From Blakeslea trispora (lineage: Eukaryota > Mucoromycota > Mucoromycetes > Mucorales > Choanephoraceae), in NCBI GenBank assembly GCA_025331445.1, contig JAIWNE010000119.1, forward strand, positions 1 through 64,000: 64,000 bases of DNA, given 5' to 3'. The notes beneath the pieces were generated by a model that did no database searches, was not told where the DNA came from, and worked only from the letters and a program-made list of their open reading frames with translations. Position numbers and translations under genes: made by a program. Below, piece by piece: positions 46,678-56,705 of the stretch. Numbering within the stretch: the first letter of the stretch is position 1; the number at the start of each line of letters is the position of its first letter.

Positions 46678-48153
46678 TTATTTCTTTGTGTTTTTGTATT
46701 CAGTAAAACAACGCATATGGTAAGCTACATCAAGTGAAAGCTGTTGTTCTGTATCATTCATGGCAGGCATATGTTTTGCCCAAGTACGTACCATGGGAGG
46801 CAAGTACTTATATTGAGGTGAATCAAACTGAAGCAGTTTATGACAGCGTTGACATGGCCTTGTGAATAAATCATGGTAGCTAGCAAACCAATTCTAATAG
46901 ACAATTCAATTAATTTAGAGTCGTTTTCAAATAAACAATAACATTGACTTACCAAGACATGGTAGAGTGAGTCTTTGGCGAAATAAGTCAGCATATCTTC
47001 AAAGGCACTAGTTGCCAATAACTTTAACTTCTGAAATACCAAATATTGTGAATCCTGCCAAAAATGTTTCTACCCATACTTTAAATTGAGTCATCTTTCT
47101 GGTTTATCGTATGGCTCTTTTTCTTTTCTCTCTTTCTCTCTTTACCTGTTCTTTGACGCTTTTGATATCATATTGGTGAATGATCAATGTATCAGACTCT
47201 CTATCATATTCCAACTCTAGATCGGCTACCATTGATTTTCGAGAATACACTTTGATGCTACATGTAGAACCAGCTAAAGTGGGTCGCTCAGGCACAGTAA
47301 ACAGGATAGAGAAATCAATGCCTTCCGGTTTTTGTTTGATCCATGCCTCAATGTGTTTTGTAAAGAAAGACCTGTGATTGAATCAGAAATAGAGGGAAAC
47401 AAAGCCTATCCAAATGGTGGACTTACTCTGATAGAATCAGATTGGATGGACGATCCAAGATAATAGATGATAATTGACTATGAATTGTTTAGCCTCGGTT
47501 TGTTTTCTCTCTTTTGTTGCTATGCATTTACTTGTAGGCATGTTCAGCATTCGATTTCACTAAAGAACCTATTTCTTTAGCTTTTTTTGAATCTTCTTCT
47601 TGATAGCGAATCTCTTCTTCTACAGCTTCTTTCTTAGCATCACTAACAAACACAAAAAAAAAGACAACAGTCAAAATCCCCCTCTACTTTCTCTTGTTAT
47701 GTCCTCCTCGCTTTCTTTTCTTACTTTCTTATTAAATCCCAATTAAAATTGTTTTCATTCGCTTTCAATTGAGCATATTCTAAAGCACCTATGAATGAGG
47801 ACCCTATATCAATAAACAGTCCTGTCTGTCATAAAGCCTCAATAAACCTTTCAAGTTCTCGCTTTCGGCCATAAGTGTGCTAAGATTACGTCGAAGTGTT
47901 TTGAGTCTATCGGTTAGCGAATAAACAAAGTTGGGCCCCTTCTGCTCTGATTGAACTAGATCAGTAAACGTATGGAGAGACGATCGAATCTCAGACACCT
48001 TGAAATAAAAAAAAATCAATAACTCTCCATCAGGTTCATAAACGACAAAAAAAAAGGGAAGGACGAGTTGCCTACAGTAAGCAGAGCATGATCGATTCGA
48101 GTGATATCCTCTTCTATTTTTTCTGTGGTTCTAGGTGGTATAGTGGAAGACAT
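46678..48153 (-). CDS. Mediator subunit MED27-like
   Basis: Eight exons: 48076-48153, 47848-47998, 47725-47788, 47532-47642, 47427-47477, 47146-47371, 46953-47054, 46678-46893; 332 aa. The C-terminal domain has FASYHDLFTRPCQRCHKLLQ, matching the MED27 signature (W-x-x-x-Y-x-x-L-F-x-x-P-C-x-x-C-x-K-L-L), followed by YLPPMVRTWA. The N-terminal half is helical (IEEDITRIDHALLT; DLVQSEQKGPNF). MED27 is a Mediator tail/upper module subunit needed for activated RNA polymerase II transcription. The exon 7 acceptor (GGCAG before GATTC) was chosen to keep the frame; an alternative start MTQFKVW inside the preceding intron runs into a stop. Confidence 0.75.
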
Positions 48154-48533
48154 GATCAAAGTAGAGATCCGCGTAAAACAAGAAAAAGAAAAAGTAAACG
48201 CAGCTTTTCTTAAAAAAAAAAAAAAAAAGACAAACTCAGATACTGACAAAATAAAACTAAAGGGGGGAATATTTCTTTCTAGTAGGGCTACATACTATGG
48301 AATTGACTTTGGGTTTATTTGCTTGAATAAGTTACTCGCATTGAGGCGGTAATAAAAAAAAAGGAATCTTTCTCTGAAATGATACCATTATTGGTAAGTC
48401 ATCGAATTTCAGTGCCGTAGTGGTTATTCGGAAAATGACGTTTTAATTTATCTTGTTTTATTTAGTAGAATGGAGCATTTACATTTTATAAAATGGTGTA
48501 TATACAGATAGATAGATAGAACGAGAGGGATAA
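48154..48533. other. Short spacer upstream of MED27
   Basis: Contains an A16 run (about 48211) and a GATA-type microsatellite near 48507. Upstream region of MED27 and 3' flank of the small secreted protein gene. Nothing else seen. Confidence 0.5.
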
Positions 48534-48707
48534 TCATGCTTCCTTTGGGTCACGAACATTAACAGCTCTTCCTCCTCGGTAACTAATGCGAACTTCATGC
48601 ACGAAGGGACTGGCTACTAATTCAGTATCGAAAACAGGCAAAGCATGGCTTACTGCTAACAAGAGGCTGGCAGCAAAAGCAAGATAGAAAGCAGTACTTT
48701 TCATCAT
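48534..48707 (-). CDS. Small secreted protein, 57 aa, unknown function
   Basis: Single exon. MMKSTAFYLAFAASLLLAVS followed by HA and LPVFDTE forms a standard signal peptide with cleavage after SHA. The mature part would be only about 35 residues, without cysteines, ending RGGRAVNVRDPKEA. The ORF extends upstream in frame to 48773 but the ATG at 48707 gives the proper signal peptide. It could be a secreted peptide or the precursor of one; no family recognised. A GATA repeat follows the stop codon. Confidence 0.55.
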   Translation of the reverse strand: MMKSTAFYLAFAASLLLAVSHALPVFDTELVASPFVHEVRISYRGGRAVNVRDPKEA

Positions 48708-49048
48708 AGTGGAAGGGAAAAGATTCAAAGAGAAAACAATAAAAAGAGAGAAAAAAAAACGACAGAAAAGCAAGTGAGAAACCCTCAGATGTTTTAAACC
48801 TTACTTCATCAGGCTATTAGTAGACATTTTGTCGGGCTCTAAAAACACGGAAGAAACAGCCAATCAACGGTTTTCAGAATGCTAGGGAGCGCATACAAAA
48901 TCCCTATTGTGTGTTATGAAAAAAAAAAACAGATGGCATACTTTCACATTCGAAAAGACGTGTCGTTTACTTTAAATACTTTCGAATAAGCAACACACGC
49001 ACTGCTTTTTGCTTACTAAAGACGTTTGGGAAGGAATAACAACAGAAG
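48708..49048. other. Spacer upstream of the secreted peptide and transposon-derived gene
   Basis: AT-rich, 340 bp, with an A9 run near 48919. No gene or clear regulatory element found. No terminal inverted repeat typical of CACTA elements is visible here. Confidence 0.4.
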
Positions 49049-50024
49049 ATGGTGCAGAGGTCAAGGGCTGGCTTTCTTCAACAAGCCGTAACACAAGACC
49101 AAATGAGCATGCGAGTTTGGACGATGAATTGTCACTTTGCCGTTTATCGTGTAGCCAATCCCATCAAACAACACGGACCCCTTCGATACTATTCTTGTAG
49201 CTCTCTTGAACGAACTATCAAACTATACAGCAACAAAGTATTCTCAATGTCTAAACCAAACAAAGACATCAGTAACATTCACACACAATTTAATTTTTTC
49301 AATCAAACCGATGTTACTGAAGCTTTCGACCAAATCAGCTCGGCTGAAGCAAACATTCGAATTGGTTACCATGACCATCCTACCCAACCGGATAGATGGT
49401 CTCAACTATGGGAAAAATTTTTGAATGTATCTCTTAATCGTGAAGATTTTGTTGTTGATGTACCTGCCTCCATGTGTGTTGATGCTTTACAGAGATACTA
49501 TGCTCGCTTAGGACTATCGAGTACTGTCAGCTATGGAGAGAAGATAATGCTGGCAGCTCGAATGTTGCACAACGGCTTTGTCTTTCAGTCAAGATGGTAC
49601 CGACAATACCAAACACAAATTCGTTGAGCAAATCATCTTGTCTTGTTTGAAGCAAAGCATAACACCAGGCACTCGCTAACTTTTCAAATTGCTGACATTT
49701 ATTGTCATTAGTAGACAACAAAAATTCTGGTATTTAGGTGAGGTTGTGTTCTTTTTTGAGCACAAATTCAATGGTAGTATACGTTTTCTCGCCCTGTTGT
49801 CCGTAATTCTTGACACTGATATGGATGATTACGGAATTATCAAAGCTAATTACGATGATGAAAGCAATAGCGGTCCTTATATGGTGTGTGAAGTGAGAGA
49901 CATTCTCACTACTGTAGGTCTCGTAAGATATGACAACGATATTCATCACTACAAAGTAATATGGTTAGATGCCAAATACTATCAAAAACTAAACAATTGC
50001 TTGCGCGGCCATACCATTATGTAA
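49049..50024 (+). pseudogene. Broken transposon-derived gene, CACTA/TNP2-like C-terminal part (DUF4218-type)
   Basis: First frame 49049-49627 reads RVWTMNCHFAVYRVANPIKQ, then HGPLRYYSCSSLERTIKLYS, matching the pattern of the DUF4218 region in TNP2-type transposon proteins (HL-V-H...GP-Y-x-x-R-x-x-ERxI...YK). A stop follows QTQIR, and a second frame from about 49728 continues with FWYLGEVVFFFEHKFNGSIR, DILTTVGLVRYDNDIHHYKV and a stop at 50024, resembling the downstream region of the same elements. The upstream zinc-finger and transposase parts are missing. An intron with a weak donor could join the two halves, but truncation argues for a relic or a domesticated fragment. Confidence 0.5.
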
Positions 50025-50995
50025 ATACATTACTCTTCTTGTCGTTCATACTCGTGTACATATTTTTCATTATCCTTTTGTTTATATTACCTACTATTAA
50101 CTACTATTAAATATATCAATCCTAAATATTATTTAATCTATGTTAGCTTAATCTGCCTTAATGCTCTGTAAACTAAAGAAAAGAAACTATTCGTCTTTCT
50201 TCATGACAATCCTTCCAATTTATTTGATTACAAATGATGACACTTTGAATACTAAAAAAGTGGCCAACTTTCTTTATATCTGCATTCATTTTTGTTTCTT
50301 TTTCATTATAGTTGCTTCATGTATATACAGTAGCTTGCTTAAGAAACTAAACACACTTCAAAGATGATTAAAATCTGACTGAGGCTGCTGCAGCATCTGG
50401 TGTTGACCGTAGTATCCGACTTATCATCTCTTGGGTAGCACCTAATAAATATGGTATTCTTAATTAGAGTACTCGCCTTCTAATATTGAGCAGACTGATA
50501 AAGTTAGGAAGTGCCAATTAAAGTTATGCTAACTGTAAATGTTAGGTAAAGTTTGCATTTTTTTAATTCAAAACAAAACAACACATAAGCTTCATTCTCC
50601 TATCACGAATAATCAATCCTCCTCCTCCTCCTTCTTTATAGCTGTCACTGCAATTCAATATCAATGAAACTAGAAAAGAGTTACATGAATAACTATCTTT
50701 CTTTTAGATACCTTACATGTCTGCCTTTATGCATTCATTCAATCCATGATAGCCAAATATGCTCTATGATGTTATTTGAGTATATCAAATATCAAACTTG
50801 TCTTCCCTCAACTTGCAAAACACTTGTCCTTTCTCTCATTTGATGCTTGTCTCTATAGGTGCTTTTCTTTACGAAAGAAAATTTGGTCGCAGCATAACAA
50901 ACAAAAAGCACCAGTCACTGGTAAAGCTTGGACTGAAACACCGCATACACTTGGTTTTTTAAGTTTTTTTTTTGCGTTTCCGTCTATAGCATAAA
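50025..50995. other. Gene-poor spacer, 1 kb
   Basis: AT-rich; an internal direct repeat ACTACTATTAA near 50090-50110 and a TCC microsatellite near 50620. Ends as the promoter of the ZC4H2-like gene. No gene seen. Confidence 0.5.
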
Positions 50996-51737
50996 ATGAA
51001 CAAATCCAATACTCTAGATCCCATGATGATCAAGTCTCAAGCAAACTCCTTAGAGAAACTAAGGTTTTGATTTCGGTTCTTTTACTTTAGAGAGAACTAG
51101 TAGCTAACTGCTTTTTTAATAGAGAAAAGACACAGGCCTTACTCGATTGTAAAGCAACTTTCATGTCAAAGTCCGAGATCTTGGAACAGAAAAAGAGCTT
51201 TTTAGAGGAAGCAAACTCCGAGAAACAACGGTTACAAAGAGAGAAAAGGTTACTTCGAGAAATGTTACAGTCAATTAATCAAGATTTGAATTCGGTAAAA
51301 GAACAATCATTTTCCTTCCTTTTCATTCTTTTTTTCTAATGCTTTTATGTAAAGATAGTGGATGTAGAAAAGGCTTTAAATAAAGAAAGTGAAGATCTCG
51401 AGAAATCATTAAATAGGCTGAAAAAGGAAGAATATGAACCATTACATGGTAAAGAAAAAGAGACAATTGGATTCGAGATATTCAAACTAAATTTTGATAG
51501 ATCAAGTCAATGAAATTCGTATTCAAAATGGCATGTCAAAACTACCTCATATTCAACAAGAAATTGAAGCAAAATTAGCAAAGTAAAAAAAAAAAAAAAA
51601 AAAAAAAAAGACTCTTTTTTTCTTTCCTTTTCTTTTGTAACTCATGTTTCTCTGATAGGATATTGGAAGAAAGAAGAGTACAATGGCAACAAGAGGAAAG
51701 CTCTTCGAGAAAGAAACTTAAATCAAGACGTCTATAA
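50996..51737 (+). CDS. ZC4H2-like coiled-coil protein without the zinc finger
   Basis: Exons 50996-51063, 51123-51294, 51355-51448, 51501-51582, 51659-51737; 164 aa. Almost wholly coiled coil. The order LNRLKKEEYEPLHDQVNEIR, NGMSKLPHIQQEIE and ERRVQWQQEE corresponds to the distal coiled coil of animal ZC4H2 (RRLHxEYKPLKExVDxLR, LGLxxLPDL, KxEWQ), a nuclear factor of neural development that stabilises signalling components. The C4H2 zinc finger that names the family is absent: the protein stops in the basic tail SSSRKKLKSRRL. Start ATG has the best context; all introns are 50-76 nt. Confidence 0.6.
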
Positions 51738-51838
51738 CAATAAAATAAAAAAATAAATAAAAGTTCCGCCTGCATAGTCTTTTTTTTTTTCCTTTTCTTT
51801 CTATTATTTTTCATATTTATTTAACTCAACCTTTTATC

Positions 51839-53400
51839 ATGGGAATCGAACAATCCATAGAGAACGAAAAGAAAAGTGAGCCAGTGTGTACAAAAGAAGG
51901 GCTATCGCATCAAAGTTTGATGGACAAAATCAAGCAAAAGACAAGCCTGTCTAAAAGTAGTACAAAAAAGAAACCCAAACTATTATTTGGAAAATCAAAC
52001 AGTAGGCCCATATCCGGCAGCTCCTTCACCTATACCACACCAAGACACAGTCTATCCGGGAAAAGCACCAGCCATGACCTAGTGACCAACAATCCCATGC
52101 CAATATCAAGACCATCCTCTCCTACTCCTTCCTTGACTCCACCTCCAGCAGTCATTCAAAAGAATGCACAAGGTGACATTACTCCTCCTCTATCCATCGA
52201 AGAAAAGAAAAACAGTCTATTGGTTAATTCCGCTCCTCAAGATCACCATTACCTCTCTAGTCAAGAGGTTGTACTTGATCTTTATCTTAGACCGAATAAT
52301 GAACGAGACCGTCGAAAAGAACGAGATAGACAACAACGTTTGGTAAAAAAAACAATAGTAAAATTAAAAGATAGTTGTATTGACTGTTTAACTGTAGCAT
52401 TATTTACTCAAGTTGATCTGGAAAGGTATTTATTCTGCTGATCTAAAGGATCCCTCTGTCATTGTCAGTTGGTGTTGTGGTGTTGGTTTGTGGAACATGG
52501 AGATGGCAGCATTGTTTCCAAACACAAAAATCATCGGTGTTGACTTTAAAGAGGCGACGTTTCAAAATTCGCATTATAGTCTACCTAATATGGAATTTCG
52601 ATATGCTGTCATTCACGATAAGGTCACTGGGTTAGAGTCGTTTGAATCCAATTCAGTCGATTTCTTCATCATGAGAGACTGCTGGTTAATTAATGCACCC
52701 ATCTATAAATGGGATAACGTGTTTAGAGAAGCATATCGTATATTGAAACCAGGTGGATTTATCGAAGTAGAAGAACACAGTTAAAGTGAAAGAATTACAC
52801 ATACACACACACACACACAAAGGATAATGAACCTAACCATCAAAATAGATCTTGAACTTATATCCAAAGGAGAAAACTCAGATCTTTTGTATGCTTATTT
52901 TGGTCGATTCTTTGAAGAAGTTCAAGTAGAAAGAGATCTTGCTATCAAATTAGGCAGTCGTCTAACTGATGCTGGATTTGAACAGGTAGAACAGAGGAGT
53001 GTAGTGATTCCTGTAGGTGAATGGCCTTCAACTGAATGTAAGTTAATCATGCATATATATATATAAAGCTGCATTCCAAAAAAAAAATCCAAAAGGTCTT
53101 CGAGAAACTGGATTTCTAGCTCGAGATTTATTAGAGAGAAGAATTCGTGGCTTACGTAAATGGGTATGTGAATCCAATGGGATCACAGAACAACAGTTTG
53201 ACACAGTTGTGACACAAACGATGGATGTCGAAGTGAACAAGCATCCATCTTTTATTGATTGGAACTCTTATACTGCAAGAAAGCCTGGGCATAGTTCACC
53301 TTGTAGAAATGTTCGATCTCTATCTAATGCCAATAGTTGCTCTGCCAACAATCTCTTTATGGACATAGCTTATATTGGTCCTAACAGGGGAAAATTCTAA
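51839..53400 (+). CDS. Methyltransferase-like protein with possible N-myristoylation
   Basis: Exons 51839-52342, 52413-52779, 52849-53037, 53096-53400; 454 aa. Starts MGIEQS, which fits the N-myristoyltransferase rule (Gly2, Ser6). Residues 30-150 are Ser/Pro/Lys-rich and disordered, then a Rossmann-type SAM methyltransferase domain: VSWCCGVGLWNMEMA (motif I), FPNTKIIGVDFKE, FFIMRDCWLINAP, and YRILKPGGFIEVEEH. This follows the large LaeA-like/class I fungal methyltransferase family, but motif I lacks the usual acidic D/E and first Gly (expected [DE]-x-G-x-G). The C-terminal part (LYAYFGRFFEEVQVERDLA) matches the family arrangement. Intron 52780-52848 has a CTAAC branch site. Substrate unknown; activity doubtful. 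Confidence 0.75.
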
Positions 53401-53496
53401 TCAAACTGTTTATATATATGTATATATATGTGTAGAAAAGAGTGCTGGTCCCACACATACATACTTTTTATTAATATGATGTTTACAGAAAAAAAA

Positions 53497-55244
53497 TTAT
53501 TCTAATATGCTTGGTCTTTGATTTTCTTCTTGTTCTTCTTCAACACCTTCCATAGATTCAATATGCTTTGCAACCTTGTTTTTTTTTAAAAAGAGAAAAA
53601 ATCAGTTTAAAAGCAATTATTCTTTTCGTCTGTATCTATATACCTCTTCTAATTCTTCTAAATCCCAGCCTAATTCACCCTTAGATAATGTGAAATGGTG
53701 CAGTTCATGAGCTAATGTTCTCAATACATGATCACTATTTTTTTTTAAACAAAAAGAGAGAGAGAGAGAGAGAGAGGAAATTTAAGTGAAAATGAAAGGA
53801 ATTGGCAAAATGAATACTAACCTTGCATGTTGAATCCAAACACAATAATCATCTAAATAGATTTTGCTATAAACATAATACACATCATGATGATCAAAGA
53901 GATCTTTCATTTCCAACAAAGCCTTCAAAATAGCTCTCTTTCCCAATTTGAATAAAATATAGACATCTTGAACTAGCTTTTCACACAGTGCAAAGTTTCT
54001 GTAAAGTGGGTATGTGAATGCACGTCGATAACACGAAATCAAAACATCTTTTAACACTGTGAATTGCTATTCCGAGTTTAGTTTATTATTGTTATTGACT
54101 CTAAAGAAACTTACCTCAAGTGAAGATAGAGTAGGACTGATTTTACCTATACACCAAACAGACTCTACATTGTTATCTCCTTCTGTTGTTCGAAGATTGT
54201 AGCTGTAAGCAAACATGAGGTCAACTAGACCAAGATAAGTTGTCTTTTCGGAAGATACAAGGTATTCTTTGTTGGGTAAATCGCGCATCATGGCTTCTTC
54301 TTTACTGTTGAACTTAATAAGAGATTCTTTTCTTTTAGTGGATGTGACTTCTTGAATCAGAGGCTCTAAAGCAAAAGATAAAAAAAAACGTCAGTTTGAT
54401 TTCTCTCTCTCTTTCTCTTTTTTACTTTGCTCTGTCTCTTTTTGAAGATGTCTTAGTTCTTTTGTGTAGATTGTCTTGTATTTAATCAACTGTTGAATTT
54501 CTTCATTCAGACAGTCCATACAATAATGATCTTCATTAAACTGAGCATTTTCAGAAGCCAGACGCTCTTGACGCCTTTCCTCGGCTGTCAAACGTTCAGG
54601 TTCACTCAGTTCATTGATTTCGTTCATGGTCTCGTGTACATGTCGGAAATAGCCACTGTATTGCTGGTTGAATCCATAATGAGCACTCAGTTTCAATGTC
54701 TCAGTAGGTAGCTCTTGAGGCAATTCCCAATTAAAATCAATGGCATCCTGAAGCTCGGTATCCTCTAAAGGTGCGTTTTCCTCACTCTTTACCACTTCAA
54801 TCAATGGCTTCTTTTTCTGCTTTTCTGTTTCGCCTGTTCTGGCTAACAGTTTGGTCAACAGATCGAGATCTTCAAAGTGTTGACCTTTGGTTTCCTTTGA
54901 GACTCGGATTGTGAATTGACCAGCTGAGGGATCGTAAGTTGCTTTTGAGTCATCGTCTTCAATAATATTGGCAGGGAAATGAAGTCTAAAACAAGAATTG
55001 TCAATCGTTATTGTTGTTGATTTGTTTTTCTTGTCTAAAAAAAAAACCTCAAGAAATAAGGACGTAAATAAAATCGAAACTCGGTGCCTTCCACATAGAG
55101 ATCAACATCTTGGGCCTATAAAGACATGAGTCATTATATAGAAAAAGAGAAAGATCAAGCTTAATGTACCCTAACATAAGGTGTGTCCACTACAATAACC
55201 ACCGAGTTTTCGTCTTGATCTACTTTAAAAGTGGGTGTGATCAT
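53497..55244 (-). CDS. SHQ1: H/ACA snoRNP assembly factor SHQ1
   Basis: Chaperone that binds dyskerin/Cbf5 before H/ACA RNP assembly. Exons 55170-55244, 55048-55115, 54426-54985, 54115-54365, 53822-54066, 53644-53734, 53497-53574; 455 aa. N-terminal CS domain with MITPTFKVDQDENSVVIVVD, then FRFYLRPYFLRLHFP, followed by the SHQ1-specific region: AHYGFNQQYSGYFRHVHE, CIGKISPTLSSLE, FKLGKRAILKALLEMKDLFD and GWDLEELEE at the end. Domain order and length match yeast/human SHQ1. Confidence 0.92.
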
Positions 55245-55577
55245 GGTAATAATAAAACGTAAAAAAAAAAAAGAAATTATTTTAAAAAAAAAAAATCAGA
55301 ATAAGCCAACTAGGAGATAGTTGTTATTTTAAGCTAAAATACAGCTCGAATACTTCATTCTTCATTGCTTTTTATTAAAAAAAAAAAGAAAAAGAGTGAG
55401 TGAATAAGTTATAGTTTGCCGAGTGTTTCTCAAGTCTTTGACACTTTATTGAGTGTAATTTTTTCTATAATTAAACTTTCCGAAAACTTGCATGACAGAG
55501 CAGAATTAAAGGGTGAGAAAATAAAATAATAATAAAAAGACTTTCCTCTTCCTTTTTTTTTTTTACTTGTTATTTTA
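55245..55577. promoter_or_regulatory. Divergent promoter of SHQ1 and the PEX26-like gene
   Basis: 333 bp between two outward-facing start codons, rich in A11-A13 runs. No specific element recognised beyond T-rich leaders. Confidence 0.4.
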
Positions 55578-56705
55578 ATGACTGCTCAACACCTTTATGA
55601 AAAAGCGCTTCGCTCTTATCTATTAAGAAAGTACACAAGTGCAGCCAACACCTGTTTAAAGTCTAGTCGAGCACTTGGTGAACACGAAAATGACCTTTTG
55701 AAAATCAATATTTGGACACTTTATCTCAATATCGCTTCTACCCTATTAGAGACAACACCATTCTTAGGTGTCAATCTAGCATCGCTCGGCATAGGACATG
55801 TCGGTTCCCTAGAAGAAGCCTGTCGAGCCGTTTGGGAGAAAGTAGTCAAGGAAGGTTTTGTTGATGTCGCTTTGATGGATGCTAACTTGGTAGCTGCTTA
55901 GTAAGCTTTCTCTTTTCTTTCGATACATATTATATACACGTATAGAATCCTTATCCCCCCTTATATATAGTCTGGTCATGGACTTAAAATTAGATCAATT
56001 GAATGTAGCCAAGGAAGCAGCAGAGCAATGGTTGGCTGCTTTGCCTGAAATAAGAAAGGACGATGAGAAAAAGATGGTGGAGTATATCTCTGTCATTGAT
56101 CTCTACATTACACGTATTTTACCTGGTTTAGGTGATTTTGAATCTGCAGAGACATTTATTGAATACAATTCTGTGTTGACAGACATTAAAAAGAAGGTAA
56201 ATCATTCGATCACTTTTTCTCCTTGCTTCCTATTTAATTCTTTTTGTAGTCTCTATCCAACCAATTACAGGATCAAAAGAAAGCGATTGAAAAGGAGCGT
56301 CAACAGAAACATCAACAAGAAGAAGCGGCTCGATTGGCAGCTGAAGAAAAGAGAAAAGAGATTGAACAGAGACAACTAGAGGAAGCTAGACAGTTAAGGG
56401 CACAAGAAGAGAAGGCGAGAAAAGAAGAAGAAGAGAAGGCGAGAACAGAAGAAGAAAAGCCACAAGAGAGAATGGTTGAATTACCTAGATCTACTTCTTC
56501 TCATCAAACAAATAAGATACAACATTGGATTCGTCAACTCAAGACAGCCAATATCAGCACTTCTTCGGGCATTGTTTTATTTGCACTGTTTGCATTACTG
56601 GCGCTCTTACGTGGACAACGAAGTCGTCTATCAGAGGTCTTGCGACACCTGTTGAACAAACTTTGGCAAACTGTTCAAATGGGAACAAAAGTAACTTATA
56701 TGTAA
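55578..56705 (+). CDS. Tail-anchored helical protein, PEX26-like
   Basis: Exons 55578-55900, 55971-56196, 56271-56705; 327 aa. N-terminal two thirds are helical, TPR-like (MTAQHLYEKALRSYLLRKY, AANTCLKSSRALGE, WLAALPEIRKDDEKKM), followed by a charged single helix (RQQKHQQEEAARLAAEEKRK and similar), a linker, and one membrane segment SGIVLFALFALLALL with a 35-residue basic tail. The plan fits PEX26/Pex15, the peroxisomal anchor of the Pex1-Pex6 ATPase. The tail after the membrane segment is longer than in Pex15 and similar to human PEX26. Motif evidence is weak because the family diverges fast; a GET/ER tail-anchored protein remains possible. Confidence 0.55.

Noticed and set aside
46953..47100. 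Alternative exon beginning MTQFKVW in the MED27 gene
   Set aside because: Its frame reaches a stop before the conserved C-terminal domain; the acceptor at 47055 gives DSQYLVFQKL in the proper frame.
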